From contig JANQLW010000018.1 of assembly GCA_028280405.1 (NCBI GenBank), positions 1 to 47,646 on the forward strand: a stretch of DNA of 47,646 nucleotides, in the 5' to 3' direction. Below are positions 33,482 through 43,458 of this stretch, in pieces. The position numbers were made by a program, and so were the translations under genes. The notes beneath the pieces were generated by a model. The model worked only from the letters and a program-made list of their open reading frames with translations. It ran no database searches and had not been told where the DNA came from. The DNA is from Bacteroidales bacterium. GTDB taxonomy: Bacteria > Bacteroidota > Bacteroidia > Bacteroidales > GCA-2711565. Each line of letters opens with the position of its first letter. The first letter of the stretch is position 1.

Positions 33482-34581
33482 AAGCATTTTTAGGATTTAT
33501 AAAAAAGGAGTTTATTCATATTTTCAGAGATTTCAAAACCATGATCATTCTTTTTGGGATTCCTGTAACTCAAATTATGATTTTTGGCTATGCTGTTACT
33601 AATGAAATCAGTAATGTAAAGGTAATTATTCTGGATAATGCAAAAGATGAGATCAGCCGTGATATCATTCATAAAATTGAAGCTTCCAGGTATTTTATGA
33701 TTGCAGATTATATCCAGGATCCAAACGATATAGAAGCTTATTTTAAAAAGGGAGATGTAAAGGAAGCCATTATATTTGAAAAAGATCTGGAAAAAAAACT
33801 GCGTAAAGAAGGAACGGCTTCTATACAGTTAATATTGGATGCCATCGATGCAAATACGGCAACCCTGATTGAAAGCTATACTTCATCCATCATAAGAACT
33901 TCTGTAAACGAAAAATATTCGAACCCTCAATTGATCCGTATTCAACCCGAATTCAGAATGTTGTATAATGAGAACATGGAAGGTACCTATATGTTCGTTC
34001 CGGGTACCATGGCATTGATACTTATCCTCATTTCTGCAATGATGACCTCCATTTCGATAACCAAAGAAAAGGAATTAGGTACCATGGAAATTTTATTGGT
34101 ATCCCCTTTAAGGCCAACTCAAATCATTATTGGAAAGGTAATTCCTTATTTCTTTTTATCCTTTATCAATGCTGTTATCATACTTGCATTGTCGTATTTT
34201 GTTTTTGATGTCCCGATTTATGGGAACTTCTTTTTACTCATGGCTTTAAGTATGTTATTTATTATGATGGCCCTTTCATTAGGCATTATGATCTCGACAC
34301 TAAGCAGTAGTCAGCAAAGTGCAATGATGATCTCTATTTTTGTACTGATGTTGCCAACAATGCTATTATCAGGTTTTATTTTTCCTATCGATAATATGCC
34401 TACACTATTACAGCTATTATCAAATGTAGTTCCTGCTAAATGGTATATCAGTATTGTTAAAAAAATAATGTTGGTAGGAGTAGACTTCCAATTTGTGATT
34501 AAGGAAACGCTTATTTTATTTGGGATGTGTATTCTATTTATAGGTGTTAGTATTAAACGTTTTAAAATCAGGCTGGATTAA
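33478..34581 (+). CDS. ABC-2 permease, first subunit
   Basis: The 367-aa protein has one N-terminal helix (about 21-40), a large extracytoplasmic domain (about 45-170) and five C-terminal helices from residue 176, with KELGTMEILLVSPLRPTQIIIGK, a conserved ABC-2 coupling segment. This is the YbhS/YbhR fold. It overlaps the second ATPase by 4 bp (ATGA) and the next permease by 1 bp, so the four are translationally coupled. Confidence 0.92.
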   Translation: MKAFLGFIKKEFIHIFRDFKTMIILFGIPVTQIMIFGYAVTNEISNVKVIILDNAKDEISRDIIHKIEASRYFMIADYIQDPNDIEAYFKKGDVKEAIIFEKDLEKKLRKEGTASIQLILDAIDANTATLIESYTSSIIRTSVNEKYSNPQLIRIQPEFRMLYNENMEGTYMFVPGTMALILILISAMMTSISITKEKELGTMEILLVSPLRPTQIIIGKVIPYFFLSFINAVIILALSYFVFDVPIYGNFFLLMALSMLFIMMALSLGIMISTLSSSQQSAMMISIFVLMLPTMLLSGFIFPIDNMPTLLQLLSNVVPAKWYISIVKKIMLVGVDFQFVIKETLILFGMCILFIGVSIKRFKIRLD

Positions 34582-35696
34582 TGAAGATTATACGATATTT
34601 AATTCAAAAAGAATTTTTGCAGATATTACGCAACAAAACCATGTTGCCTCTCATTTTTGTCTTGCCGGTAGTACAATTGGTTGTACTTGTTTTTGCAGCG
34701 AATCTGGAAATGAAAAATATTAAACTGGCTATATTGGATGAAGATGCATCTATAAGCAGCTTGAAACTCGTAAGTAAATTTAATGCCTCACCGTTTTTTT
34801 CAGTTTCTCAATCAACTTACTCAATTGAACTTGCCGAAGATCAATTAAAGAATAATGAAGCAGATGTAGTATTGCATATCCCATCAGGTTTTGAAAAAGA
34901 AATTCGAAGAGACAAACAAACTAAAATTCAGATTTTGATAAATGCTATAAACGGAACAACTGCCGGAATATGTAATAGTTATATTACTTCTGTTTTAAAA
35001 GAGTATAATGATTATTTAAATATTCAATTAGTAAATCCGGAATTAAGTCGGAATAAAGGTTTGGATATTGTTTCCCGTTTTTGGTTTAATCCGGATTTAA
35101 ATTATAAAATTTATATGCTGCCGGGTATCCTTGTCATACTGGTAACATTGATCGGAATGTTTTTAGGAGGCTTAAACCTGGTTAGGGAAGTCGAAATCGG
35201 AACGATTGAACAAATAAATGTAACTCCGATTAAGAAATATCAGTTTATTATAGGTAAGCTTTTACCATTCTGGATGATTGCATTATTTGAGCTTGGCTTT
35301 GGGTTATTGATCGGAAAGATCATATTTAGTATTCCTATACTTGGAAACTTATTATATGTATTAGCTTATGGAGCTATCTACTTGATGGTAGTTCTGGGTA
35401 TAGGACTGTTTTTATCAACATTGGCTAAAACACAGCAACAATTAATGTTCTTAGTTTATTTCTTCATGTTGATATTTATATTAATGGGAGGAATTTTTAC
35501 ACCGGCTGAAAATATGCCTCAGTGGGCTCAAAATGTAAATTATTTGAATCCGATCGCTTATTTTGTTAAAACAATCCGGATGATATTGTTAAAAGGTTCC
35601 GGCCTTCAGGACTTGATATTTGAATTCGTTGCACTATCTGTTTATGCAGTATTGATACTAAGTCTGGCTTCATGGAATTATAAAAAAACAAATTAA
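34581..35696 (+). CDS. ABC-2 permease, second subunit
   Basis: The 371-aa protein repeats the layout of its neighbour: N-terminal helix (21-40), extracytoplasmic domain, then five helices with EIGTIEQINVTPIKKYQFIIGK. It is the last gene of the exporter operon. The two permeases probably form a heterodimer. The exported compound cannot be told from sequence; YbhFSR homologues handle cations and drugs. Confidence 0.92.
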   Translation: MKIIRYLIQKEFLQILRNKTMLPLIFVLPVVQLVVLVFAANLEMKNIKLAILDEDASISSLKLVSKFNASPFFSVSQSTYSIELAEDQLKNNEADVVLHIPSGFEKEIRRDKQTKIQILINAINGTTAGICNSYITSVLKEYNDYLNIQLVNPELSRNKGLDIVSRFWFNPDLNYKIYMLPGILVILVTLIGMFLGGLNLVREVEIGTIEQINVTPIKKYQFIIGKLLPFWMIALFELGFGLLIGKIIFSIPILGNLLYVLAYGAIYLMVVLGIGLFLSTLAKTQQQLMFLVYFFMLIFILMGGIFTPAENMPQWAQNVNYLNPIAYFVKTIRMILLKGSGLQDLIFEFVALSVYAVLILSLASWNYKKTN

Positions 35697-35754
35697 AACT
35701 TATTAAATTTCAGAAAATTATTTGTTTATATCTTTCATAGGTGAATTAAAAGAC

Positions 35755-35762
35755 TATCTTTG
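35755..35762 (+). promoter_or_regulatory. -7 promoter box TATCTTTG for the cold-shock gene
   Basis: This exact TAnnTTTG match lies 31 nt before the ATG, leaving a short leader of AAAACA repeats. Confidence 0.65.
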
Positions 35763-35793
35763 CATGCATTAACAAAAACAAAATTATTACTAA

Positions 35794-35985
35794 ATGAAAG
35801 AAGGTAAAGTAAAATTCTTTAACGAAGCTAAAGGTTTTGGTTTTATTAAAGATGCCGAAACCGGTGAAGAACACTTTGTTCACATTACCGGTATTATTGA
35901 TCAAATTAAAGAAGATGACGACGTAGTTTATGAATTAAAAGAAGGTCGTAAAGGTATGAATGCGGTAAATGTTAAATTAGTTTAA
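35794..35985 (+). CDS. Cold-shock domain protein
   Basis: A 63-aa single OB-fold nucleic-acid binding protein. RNP1 (GFGFI) is intact and RNP2 is HFVHI, where the second aromatic is normal. The N-terminal EGKVKFFNEAKGFGFI is diagnostic. It would act as an RNA chaperone in the cytoplasm. It has its own -7 box and is followed by a strong terminator at 36012-36043, so it is monocistronic. Codon use looks highly expressed (few rare codons). Confidence 0.96.
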   Translation: MKEGKVKFFNEAKGFGFIKDAETGEEHFVHITGIIDQIKEDDDVVYELKEGRKGMNAVNVKLV

Positions 35986-36011
35986 ATATATATTGCACAA
36001 AGATTTTGATC

Positions 36012-36043
36012 AAACCCCGATTTCTCAGTGATCGGGGTTTTTT
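36012..36043 (+). terminator. Intrinsic terminator after csp
   Basis: AAACCCCGAT (36012-36021) pairs with ATCGGGGTTT (36031-36040) over a 9-nt loop, followed by T residues. It also lies downstream of the minus-strand gene ending at 36095 and may act in both directions. Confidence 0.88.
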
Positions 36044-36094
36044 GTACCCTCAAATATTAAGCTTATAGCCCAACTCATAATTCATAATCAATAA

Positions 36095-38161
36095 CTATTT
36101 CTCATAGGCTTTTGCCAGCATTTTTAAAGCAATTTCCAGCCTCATACCCGCCAATACATCATTAACCTGCATTTGAAGCGTATTTGTATAGTTTTGGAGT
36201 TCATTATTTTTATAGCTTTTAATTAATTTCTGTTTTTCCCTGGTAAAAACTTCAATAAACAATTCTTTCCCTTTTACATTTAATTTGATTTGTTCGGGAG
36301 ATAAATATCCCGGATTAAACTCATAAAGCCTGGATTCGGCTTTACCTTTAGCACTTACTTCGTCGAAACTAAAAAGAAGAATATCTTTGTCGTTACTTTT
36401 ATTGCTAATGCTTTGATTAAAGGTAATTCCGGGAATTTCAACTTTTCCGATATTGGACTTTAAATATGCTAATGCCTGTGCTGTGGAGCTAAATTCTCCC
36501 AGCTCAGGGGTTTGTTGAATGATATAAATAAAAGCTGCTTTCATTATTTCTGCTTCAATAATATCTCTGCATAGAATAGGAACCTCACTGCTATATGATT
36601 TGAGAGCTCCGTTTTCTATATATTTTACGTATTTGTTTTTATGGTTCACTCCAAGCTTCAGGATAATCTTTTTACTTTTAATCTCAATTTGTGCTAAATC
36701 TTCCCCAAGTGTAAAGGGATAGAATTCATAGCTCATTTGCTTAATTTTTCCTTTTGAACCAGACGGGCTTACATTTAATATAAACTTGCTGTTTACAATT
36801 TCAAATAATTGATCTTCTTCATTTTCAGAAATTTTACCAATGTTTTCTTTTAACCAGTTAATCGCCTGCATTCTGTATGAAAACTCAGGAATTTCAGCTT
36901 TGCTAAGAGGAATAGAATATTTTAAAGCATTAATTATTTCTCTGGCAGTAGCTAAATTTGTAAATTCAATTTTTACTTCATTGGTCAATGCTTGCTTTTT
37001 CCCATCTTTTATGTGGCTTATATATTTTTTGTTTCCTTTGGATTTTAAGACCAGATATAAGTTTTTACCGGAAATATCGATTTCTATAAAATTAGGATCA
37101 ATATGCTCCCAAAAGAATGTATAATTTTCTTCTTTTGTATTTCCTTTTGAACTCGTTGTAATTTTCGTATAAACCGATTTAAACAAACCTGATGTATCGC
37201 TTTTTAAATTTTGCTGAATAGCTTCATTTTTTTCTTTGATATCCATAACTTTTGAGTCAACGAAAGCTAAAGTATTAGCTATACTTGAAAATTCTTTTTT
37301 GGGTTTTTCAAATTTTGAAATGGCTGTTTGAAATGCGATAATCAGATTACGTGCAAGGTCTATATCTGCTGTCAGAATGGTTACTCCTGAAACATAAGGT
37401 AACCTTTTACCATTCTGGGTATGCTTAATTAGTTTTTTATCACCTATGGTTTTTAGTTTTATTTCTAAACGATCACCGGAAATATTAAGGTTTACTGTAT
37501 TCTCAAACAAGTCATTAATATAAAATTCATATAAGTTATCAGTAACAGACCCTTTTGAACTTGTGACTAATTGTTTGAAAACAATTTTATTATTCTGAAG
37601 CGGGAAATCATTGAGTGATTGTGTATAAGATTTGCCTCCTGTCTGCTGATCAGATATCTTATTTTTGATCCAATCCATTGCTGCTCTATAGGTGTCCCAT
37701 TTCAATTTACCTAAATCCGCTAGTTCTATAGAAGCTTTTATTTCTTTAATCAAAACTTCTGCATCATTAGTATTATTCATAGGAATTAATAATTCTGAAA
37801 TATAGCTGACTTTATTATTCTTCAATTGCCTGATGAATTTTTGTTTATTCTTTATGGCAATTTTTACAGAAACCTGCTTCCCTTTAACATAACGTACAAC
37901 TGTATTTACATCAATATCCGCCATATTCCAATGATAACTGATGTTGGATACGCTCCCTTTCGTATTGGTTGTGCTTAAGCTTAAATTAACTTTTCCGTAA
38001 GTATTATTATCGAATGTAAATTCAGGTTCAATAGTCAATTTTTCAGACTTAACGGTAGTTATTGATTTTTGAATTGCTGAGAAACTTTCGTTTAAGCTTT
38101 GTGCATTTGTGATGACTGAGATAAAAAGGGCAAGCGCCAAACAATAAACTGATCTATGCAT
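36095..38161 (-). CDS. Secreted protein with five internal repeats, unknown function
   Basis: I do not recognise this family. The 688-aa protein has a signal peptide ending at NAQ (residue 21). After it, five copies of a unit of about 95 residues lie at approximately 48-145, 188-283, 325-419, 453-551 and 581-685. Each has a SSKG- or SKGK-like turn, YEF-type strand, L-x-I-x-GK-x-L strand, KKYI-x-H-x-x-NG, and a final helix with an acidic residue and A. Linkers carry a WLK-x-x-IGKI motif (four times). The first and second start candidates upstream are rejected because a minus-strand -7 box (38192-38199) lies before the ATG at 38161. Domain type is undefined; envelope binding or scaffolding is speculation. 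Confidence 0.75.
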   Translation of the reverse strand: MHRSVYCLALALFISVITNAQSLNESFSAIQKSITTVKSEKLTIEPEFTFDNNTYGKVNLSLSTTNTKGSVSNISYHWNMADIDVNTVVRYVKGKQVSVKIAIKNKQKFIRQLKNNKVSYISELLIPMNNTNDAEVLIKEIKASIELADLGKLKWDTYRAAMDWIKNKISDQQTGGKSYTQSLNDFPLQNNKIVFKQLVTSSKGSVTDNLYEFYINDLFENTVNLNISGDRLEIKLKTIGDKKLIKHTQNGKRLPYVSGVTILTADIDLARNLIIAFQTAISKFEKPKKEFSSIANTLAFVDSKVMDIKEKNEAIQQNLKSDTSGLFKSVYTKITTSSKGNTKEENYTFFWEHIDPNFIEIDISGKNLYLVLKSKGNKKYISHIKDGKKQALTNEVKIEFTNLATAREIINALKYSIPLSKAEIPEFSYRMQAINWLKENIGKISENEEDQLFEIVNSKFILNVSPSGSKGKIKQMSYEFYPFTLGEDLAQIEIKSKKIILKLGVNHKNKYVKYIENGALKSYSSEVPILCRDIIEAEIMKAAFIYIIQQTPELGEFSSTAQALAYLKSNIGKVEIPGITFNQSISNKSNDKDILLFSFDEVSAKGKAESRLYEFNPGYLSPEQIKLNVKGKELFIEVFTREKQKLIKSYKNNELQNYTNTLQMQVNDVLAGMRLEIALKMLAKAYEK

Positions 38162-38191
38162 GATTGATTCTTTATTTAGGTACAATACTAC

Positions 38192-38199
38192 CAAAGGTA
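38192..38199 (-). promoter_or_regulatory. Minus-strand -7 box TACCTTTG for the five-repeat gene
   Basis: On the minus strand these bases read TACCTTTG, an exact TAnnTTTG match, 30 nt before the ATG at 38161. It settles the start choice and excludes the upstream in-frame ATG at 38242. Confidence 0.65.
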
Positions 38200-38293
38200 A
38201 AAAATATAATTTTTTCATATCTGACATCTTCAATAATTTCACAGCTAAAAAAGGGATTTTTAAGAATTAACATTTTTGTAATAGAAAAAATTA

Positions 38294-38301
38294 TATATTT
38301 G
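38294..38301 (+). promoter_or_regulatory. -7 promoter box TATATTTG of the his operon
   Basis: This exact match lies 21 nt before the leader-peptide ATG. A TTTTG at 38274-38278 is a possible -33 element, though the 15-bp spacing is short. Confidence 0.65.
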
Positions 38302-38322
38302 CAGCGTAAACGAAAAAGAAAA

Positions 38323-38376
38323 ATGAAATACACACAATTACATCATCATCATACTCATATTCGCACTCAGGTGTAG
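38323..38376 (+). CDS. hisL: Histidine operon leader peptide
   Basis: The 17-codon ORF encodes MKYTQLHHHHTHIRTQV with four consecutive His codons (38341-38352) and a fifth at 38356. The TAG at 38374-38376 follows immediately after the 5' antiterminator arm. It precedes an attenuator and hisG, so it is a classic translational sensor of His-tRNA charging: stalling at the His codons leaves ACTCAGGTG free. Leader peptides of this kind are usually missed because of their size. Confidence 0.93.
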   Translation: MKYTQLHHHHTHIRTQV

Positions 38377-38447
38377 AATGGTGTATGATATGTAATTGGA
38401 AGATATAATCGTAAACCCCGCCTGAGTAAATCAGGTGGGGTTTTTTT
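38365..38447 (+). terminator. his attenuator with competing helices
   Basis: The terminator hairpin pairs 38413-38425 with 38431-38443 (13 bp including one G-U), followed by T residues. The rival helix pairs ACTCAGGTG (38365-38373), inside the leader ORF, with CGCCTGAGT (38419-38427), which is the left arm of the terminator. Both are perfect apart from one G-U. Ribosome stalling at His codons should favour the rival helix and read-through into hisG. Confidence 0.9.
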
Positions 38448-38492
38448 GTTATTACCCGAATATGGTTTGCTCAGGTATTATTTAAAACAAAA

Positions 38493-39350
38493 ATGAGTAA
38501 ACTAAAAATTGCAGTTCAAAAATCAGGTCGGTTGAATGAGAAGTCTTTACAACTTTTAAAAGATTGTGGGATCTCAATAGAAAATGGCAAAGATCAGTTA
38601 AAGGCACAGGCTACCAACTTTCCTTTGGAAGTATTGTTTCTTAGAAATTCAGATATTCCACAATACCTAGAAGATGGTATAGCTGATGTGGCTATTATTG
38701 GAGAAAACATTCTGATAGAAAAAAGAAAAAATGTAGAGATTATTCAAAAGCTGGGATTTGCAAAATGCAGGGTTTGCCTTGCTGTCCCAAAAGAAGTAGA
38801 GTATTCTGGAATTCAATTTTTCCAGGGAAAAAAAATTGCTACTTCATATCCGTATACTTTAAAATCATTTCTTGAAGAGAATAATGTGGATGCTGAGATT
38901 CATATCATTTCAGGATCGGTAGAGATTGCTCCGAATATTGGCTTAGCCGATGGCATCTGTGATATTGTAAGTTCGGGAAGTACCTTATTTAAAAATGGTT
39001 TGGTAGAACAGGAAACCATCTTAACATCTGAAGCAGTATTGGCTAAATGTCCGCAACTAAGTAATCAAAAAGAAGAGATCTTAAAAAGAATATTATTCAG
39101 GCTCCAATCTGTTTTAAGGGCCAAAAATTCCAAATATATTCTACTAAATGTTCCGAATGAAAAGATAGATAAAGTTTCAAATATATTACCGGTATTGAAA
39201 AGCCCTACAATACTTCCGCTTGCCATTGAAGGATGGAGTTCTTTGCATTCTGTCATTGAAGAAAGCAAATTTTGGGAGGTAATCGATCAGCTTAAAGAAG
39301 CAGGAGCTGAGGGAATTTTAGTGGTTCCGATAGAAAAAATAGTAGTTTAA
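38493..39350 (+). CDS. hisG: ATP phosphoribosyltransferase (long form)
   Basis: Catalyses the first step of histidine synthesis, ATP plus PRPP to PR-ATP. The 285-aa length is that of the long form with a C-terminal regulatory domain (about 215-285, VLPLAIEGWSSLHSVIEE). N-terminal IAVQKSGRLNEKSL and the PRPP loop with DGICDIVSSGSTLF are diagnostic. It is the first gene after the attenuator and should be feedback-inhibited by histidine. No hisZ is needed for this form, and none is seen. Confidence 0.97.
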   Translation: MSKLKIAVQKSGRLNEKSLQLLKDCGISIENGKDQLKAQATNFPLEVLFLRNSDIPQYLEDGIADVAIIGENILIEKRKNVEIIQKLGFAKCRVCLAVPKEVEYSGIQFFQGKKIATSYPYTLKSFLEENNVDAEIHIISGSVEIAPNIGLADGICDIVSSGSTLFKNGLVEQETILTSEAVLAKCPQLSNQKEEILKRILFRLQSVLRAKNSKYILLNVPNEKIDKVSNILPVLKSPTILPLAIEGWSSLHSVIEESKFWEVIDQLKEAGAEGILVVPIEKIVV

Positions 39351-39362
39351 AAATAATGAATA

Positions 39363-40655
39363 ATGAATATGAAAACATATATTAATCCTAAAGTGGAAGA
39401 GTTTGCAGAAATATGTGAACGTCCTATTATTGAATCTGATGAACTTGAAAATACAGTTAAATCTGTTTTCAGGGAAGTGAAAATGAATGGTGATCAGGCA
39501 TTACAATGGTATACAAGAAATTTTGACAAGGTAGAGATATCTGATTTTAAAATAGAGGCCCGTATCATTGAAGATGCCTGTCGTAAAATTGATGAAGAGC
39601 TTAAACAAGCAATCATACTTGCTAAAAACAATATTGAGAAATTCCATGCTTCACAAAAGCAGGGAAAGGAAATAATAACTACTTCTGCAGGAGTGGAATG
39701 CTGGCAGGAAAGCAGGCCCATTGAAAAAGTAGGGATTTACATACCAGGTGGTACAGCTCCGTTGTTCTCAACTGTTTTAATGCTTGCTGTTCCGGCAATA
39801 ATTGCCGGTTGTAACGAAATTGTTTTATGTTCTCCTCCGGATAAAAATGGCGATCTAAATCCTGCAATTTTATATACTGCTAAACTTTTAGGAATAAATA
39901 AGGTTTATAGGGTAGGAGGAATACAGGCAATAGCAGCCTTGAGCTATGGCACTGAAACTATACCGAAGGTGTATAAAATTTTTGGGCCCGGAAATCAATT
40001 CGTGACTGCTGCTAAACAATTTGCTCAGAGAGAAGGGATTGCTATAGATATGCCTGCCGGCCCATCCGAACTATTGGTGATGGCCGATGAAACAGCTGAT
40101 ATTAGATTTGTTGCTTCGGACCTTTTATCTCAGGCTGAACACGGTAATGATAGCCAGGTAGTTTGTGTATCTGATAACAAAGGGTTCTTGGCAAATCTTG
40201 AAAAAGAAGTTTATAAGCAGCTAAATAAATTACCCAGGAAAGATTTTGCAATTAAAGCTATTGCTAATTCAAAATTAGTAATGCTTGAAAACAAAGAAGC
40301 TCAAATAGCATTTATTAATGAATATGCACCGGAACACTTTATTATTATGACTAATGACGATGAATATTACATTAGAAATGTGATAAATGCAGGGTCTGTT
40401 TTTATTGGGAAATATACGCCTGAAAGTGCCGGGGACTATGCTTCCGGAACTAATCATACCTTACCAACTAACGGATTTGCTAAAGCCTATAGTGGGGTAA
40501 ATCTGGATTCATTCACTAAAAAAATCACCTTCCAGAGGATCAGTTCTGAAGGCTTGCTCAATATTGGTCCGGCTATAGAGATTATGGCTGCTGCTGAGTA
40601 CCTGGATGCTCACAAAAATGCAGTGAGCATCAGGTTAAATCGTTTAAAATCATAA
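39363..40655 (+). CDS. hisD: Histidinol dehydrogenase
   Basis: Performs the last two oxidations, histidinol to histidine, with NAD and zinc. The 430-aa protein has GPGNQFVTAAKQ, MPAGPSELLV, SQAEHG with a zinc His, and YAPEHF and GDYASGTNHTLPT near the C-terminus, all conserved. An ATG at 39369 is also in frame and equally likely as start. It lies 12 bp after hisG. Confidence 0.97.
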   Translation: MNMKTYINPKVEEFAEICERPIIESDELENTVKSVFREVKMNGDQALQWYTRNFDKVEISDFKIEARIIEDACRKIDEELKQAIILAKNNIEKFHASQKQGKEIITTSAGVECWQESRPIEKVGIYIPGGTAPLFSTVLMLAVPAIIAGCNEIVLCSPPDKNGDLNPAILYTAKLLGINKVYRVGGIQAIAALSYGTETIPKVYKIFGPGNQFVTAAKQFAQREGIAIDMPAGPSELLVMADETADIRFVASDLLSQAEHGNDSQVVCVSDNKGFLANLEKEVYKQLNKLPRKDFAIKAIANSKLVMLENKEAQIAFINEYAPEHFIIMTNDDEYYIRNVINAGSVFIGKYTPESAGDYASGTNHTLPTNGFAKAYSGVNLDSFTKKITFQRISSEGLLNIGPAIEIMAAAEYLDAHKNAVSIRLNRLKS

Positions 40656-40658
40656 ACA

Positions 40659-41684
40659 ATGGATATAAATAATTTTATAAGGGATAATGTAAAGGCAATG
40701 AAGCCCTATTCATCAGCAAGAGATGAATTCGAGGAAACAGCAGATATTTATCTTGATGCGAATGAAAACCCATACTCAAATGGCTTAAACAGATATCCTG
40801 ACCCGTATCAAAAAGGATTGAAGCAATTAATCTCCGAAATAAAGGGAATTCCGGTTAATAATATATTGTTAGGGAATGGAAGTGATGAGGTTATAGATTT
40901 AATATTAAGAGCTTTTTGTGAGCCCGGAGAAGACAATCTTATTATTACGCCGCCTACTTATGGTATGTACAAAGTAGCTGCAGATTTAAATAATATCAAT
41001 ATAAAGGAATCTTTATTAAATAAAGACTTTAGCTTAAATACAGAAAATCTTATTAGTAAAATTGATCGTAATACAAAGCTTATCATTCTTTGTTCTCCTA
41101 ATAATCCTAGTGGAAACTGTATGGCTAAAGAGGATATCATTTCTGTACTTAATACAGGTAAGCTCCTGGTACTTGATGAAGCTTATATTGATTTTGCTGA
41201 GGGAAAGAGCTTACTAAAAGAATTAAATAATTATCCAAATTTAATCATAGCTCAAACCCTTTCAAAAGCATACGGCTTAGCAGGCTTAAGACTGGGAATG
41301 TGCTTTGCATCTCAGGAAATCATTGAAGTACTAAATAAAATCAAGCCACCATACAATATCAATGAGCTGAGTCAGCAATGGGCCAAGGTTTATTTGAAGG
41401 ATGCCAGAAAGAATAGCGAAAGAAAAGCTAAAATTTTAAGAAATAAGGAAATTCTTTATAAAGAGCTTAAATATCTTAATTGTGTAAAGAAAATCTATCC
41501 TTCAGATGCCAATTTCTTTTTAGTGAAGATGAAAGATGCAAGATTGGTTTACGAAAAACTTCTTAAGAAAAGTATCGTTCTACGCGATCGTTCAAATCAG
41601 CCACTTTGCGACAATTGTTTGCGCATAACTGTTGGAACAGAGCCTGAGAACGAAAAACTTATTGAGGAATTAAAAAAGTTATGA
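40659..41684 (+). CDS. hisC: Histidinol-phosphate aminotransferase
   Basis: A fold-type I PLP aminotransferase converting imidazole acetol phosphate to histidinol phosphate. It shows [46 protein letters not shown] and the PLP lysine in [14 protein letters not shown]. The length of 341 aa is normal. It begins 3 bp after hisD. Confidence 0.96.
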   Translation: MDINNFIRDNVKAMKPYSSARDEFEETADIYLDANENPYSNGLNRYPDPYQKGLKQLISEIKGIPVNNILLGNGSDEVIDLILRAFCEPGEDNLIITPPTYGMYKVAADLNNINIKESLLNKDFSLNTENLISKIDRNTKLIILCSPNNPSGNCMAKEDIISVLNTGKLLVLDEAYIDFAEGKSLLKELNNYPNLIIAQTLSKAYGLAGLRLGMCFASQEIIEVLNKIKPPYNINELSQQWAKVYLKDARKNSERKAKILRNKEILYKELKYLNCVKKIYPSDANFFLVKMKDARLVYEKLLKKSIVLRDRSNQPLCDNCLRITVGTEPENEKLIEELKKL

Positions 41685-41724
41685 TTTACAACACTTAACA
41701 ATTAAACAATCTAACAATAGAACA

Positions 41725-42834
41725 ATGAAAAAAGCACTTTTTATAGATAGAGACGGAACCCTGGTTATAGAACCTCCGGTAGATTATCAGCTTGATAGTT
41801 TGGAAAAGCTTGAATTTTATCCGGGAGTATTCAGGTACCTTTCATTAATCGCAGAAACTTTAGATTATGAGCTGGTCATGGTCAGTAATCAGGATGGGTT
41901 AGGAACAACTTCTTTCCCGGAAAATACTTTTTGGCCGGCACAGAATAAAATTATAAAAGCATTTCAAAATGAAGGGATCTTTTTTGATGATGTCCTGATA
42001 GACCCCAGCTTGCCTGAAGAAAAATCTCCTAATAGAAAACCCGGTACCGGTATGTTGAAAAAGTATATGACGGGAGATTATGATTTACAAAATTCTTTTG
42101 TGATCGGAGATCGAATTACAGACATGCAATTAGCTAAAAACTTGAATTCTAAAGGGATTTTTATTGCTGATGCTGCGATAAAAGCTTTTGATGTTGATAC
42201 GCAGGCCCTACAAACAACGTCATGGAAAGAAATTTACGAGTTTTTGAGGTTTGGATTAAGAAAGGCTTCTATAGTGAGAAAAACGAAAGAGACCGATATT
42301 AATATAGAACTGAATCTTGATGGCAAAGGAAATTCAGAAATAAATACGGGCTTGCCGTTTTTTGACCATATGCTTGAACAAATTAGTAAGCATGGAATGC
42401 TCGATTTAAATATTAAAGTCGTTGGTGACTTGGAAGTTGATGAACACCACACTATTGAAGATACTGCCATTGCATTAGGAGAAGTATTTCAGAAAGCTCT
42501 GGGAAATAAACAGGGAATAGATCGCTATGGATTTTGTTTACCCATGGATGATTGTCTTGCCCAGGTAGCTATAGATTTTGGCGGACGAAACTGGATAGAA
42601 TGGAATGCTGATTTTAAACGTGAAATGGTTGGAAAACTGCCAACAGAAATGTTTTTCCATTTTTTCAAATCATTTACAGATGGAGCTAAATGTAATCTAA
42701 ATGTGAAAGCAGAGGGTGTAAATGAACATCACAAGATAGAAGCCATCTTTAAAGCATTTGCAAAAGCGATTAAAAAAGCTGTTAGACGAGATTTAAACAA
42801 TATGCAGTTACCTAGTACAAAGGGGGTTATTTAA
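41725..42834 (+). CDS. hisB: Bifunctional histidinol-phosphatase / IGP dehydratase
   Basis: The N-terminal HAD phosphatase (about 1-165) has the DRDGT nucleophile motif, SNQDG, and [10 protein letters not shown]. The C-terminal IGP dehydratase (about 175-369) has the two metal-binding HHT-I-E-D motifs ([28 protein letters not shown]). Fusion of the two is known in enterobacteria and in many Bacteroidota. It starts 40 bp after hisC, with a repeated AACA-rich spacer. Confidence 0.97.
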   Translation: MKKALFIDRDGTLVIEPPVDYQLDSLEKLEFYPGVFRYLSLIAETLDYELVMVSNQDGLGTTSFPENTFWPAQNKIIKAFQNEGIFFDDVLIDPSLPEEKSPNRKPGTGMLKKYMTGDYDLQNSFVIGDRITDMQLAKNLNSKGIFIADAAIKAFDVDTQALQTTSWKEIYEFLRFGLRKASIVRKTKETDINIELNLDGKGNSEINTGLPFFDHMLEQISKHGMLDLNIKVVGDLEVDEHHTIEDTAIALGEVFQKALGNKQGIDRYGFCLPMDDCLAQVAIDFGGRNWIEWNADFKREMVGKLPTEMFFHFFKSFTDGAKCNLNVKAEGVNEHHKIEAIFKAFAKAIKKAVRRDLNNMQLPSTKGVI

Positions 42835-42837
42835 TAA

Positions 42838-43458
42838 ATGTCGAATAATGAACAAGGAATAATGAATAATAAAGTGAAAAATATTGCAATTATAGATTAT
42901 GGTGCAGGGAATGTTAGATCTGTTCAATTTGCTTTGGAAAGACTAGGCTATAACTCTGTTTGTACTAATACGCCAAAAATCATACAGGAGGCTGATAAAG
43001 TAATTTTTCCCGGAGTGGGGGAAGCTTCATCAGCTATGGAACAGCTTAGAAATTCAGGAATAGCTGAATTATTACCGCAATTAAAACAAGATGTTTTAGG
43101 AATATGTTTAGGCATGCAATTGATGTGTTTATCAACAGAAGAAGGTAATGCAAAAGGCCTCGGAGTTTTTCCTGTAGATGTTTTAAAATTTAAACCTGAT
43201 GTCAAAATTCCTCATATGGGATGGAATACGATTAAAGTTGATGACTCATCACTGTTTAAGAACATTCCGGATAATAGCTTTGTATACTTTGTGCATAGCT
43301 ATTATGTTCCACTAAATGAATATTCTATAGCAAATACCAATTACAGTACGGAGTATTCGTCTGCTTTAAATAAAAATAATTTTTATGCCTGTCAGTTTCA
43401 TCCTGAAAAAAGCGGAAGTACAGGTGAAATCATACTTAAAAACTTTTTAGCATTATGA
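42838..43458 (+). CDS. hisH: Imidazole glycerol phosphate synthase, glutaminase subunit
   Basis: A class I glutaminase that supplies ammonia to HisF. The catalytic cysteine is in GICLGMQLM, and His/Glu of the triad are in [17 protein letters not shown] near the N-terminus and PGVGEAS are typical. A short N-terminal extension ([14 protein letters not shown]) precedes the usual start IAIIDYG, so an internal ATG at 42862 could be used instead. Its stop overlaps the hisA start. Confidence 0.95.
   Translation: MSNNEQGIMNNKVKNIAIIDYGAGNVRSVQFALERLGYNSVCTNTPKIIQEADKVIFPGVGEASSAMEQLRNSGIAELLPQLKQDVLGICLGMQLMCLSTEEGNAKGLGVFPVDVLKFKPDVKIPHMGWNTIKVDDSSLFKNIPDNSFVYFVHSYYVPLNEYSIANTNYSTEYSSALNKNNFYACQFHPEKSGSTGEIILKNFLAL

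Noticed and set aside
36840..37124. Plus-strand ORF opposite the five-repeat gene
   Set aside because: It has no recognisable protein features and lies opposite a gene with a signal peptide and clear internal repeats.
38162..38242. Upstream start for the five-repeat protein
   Set aside because: A minus-strand -7 box lies inside the extension and the signal peptide begins at the ATG at 38161.
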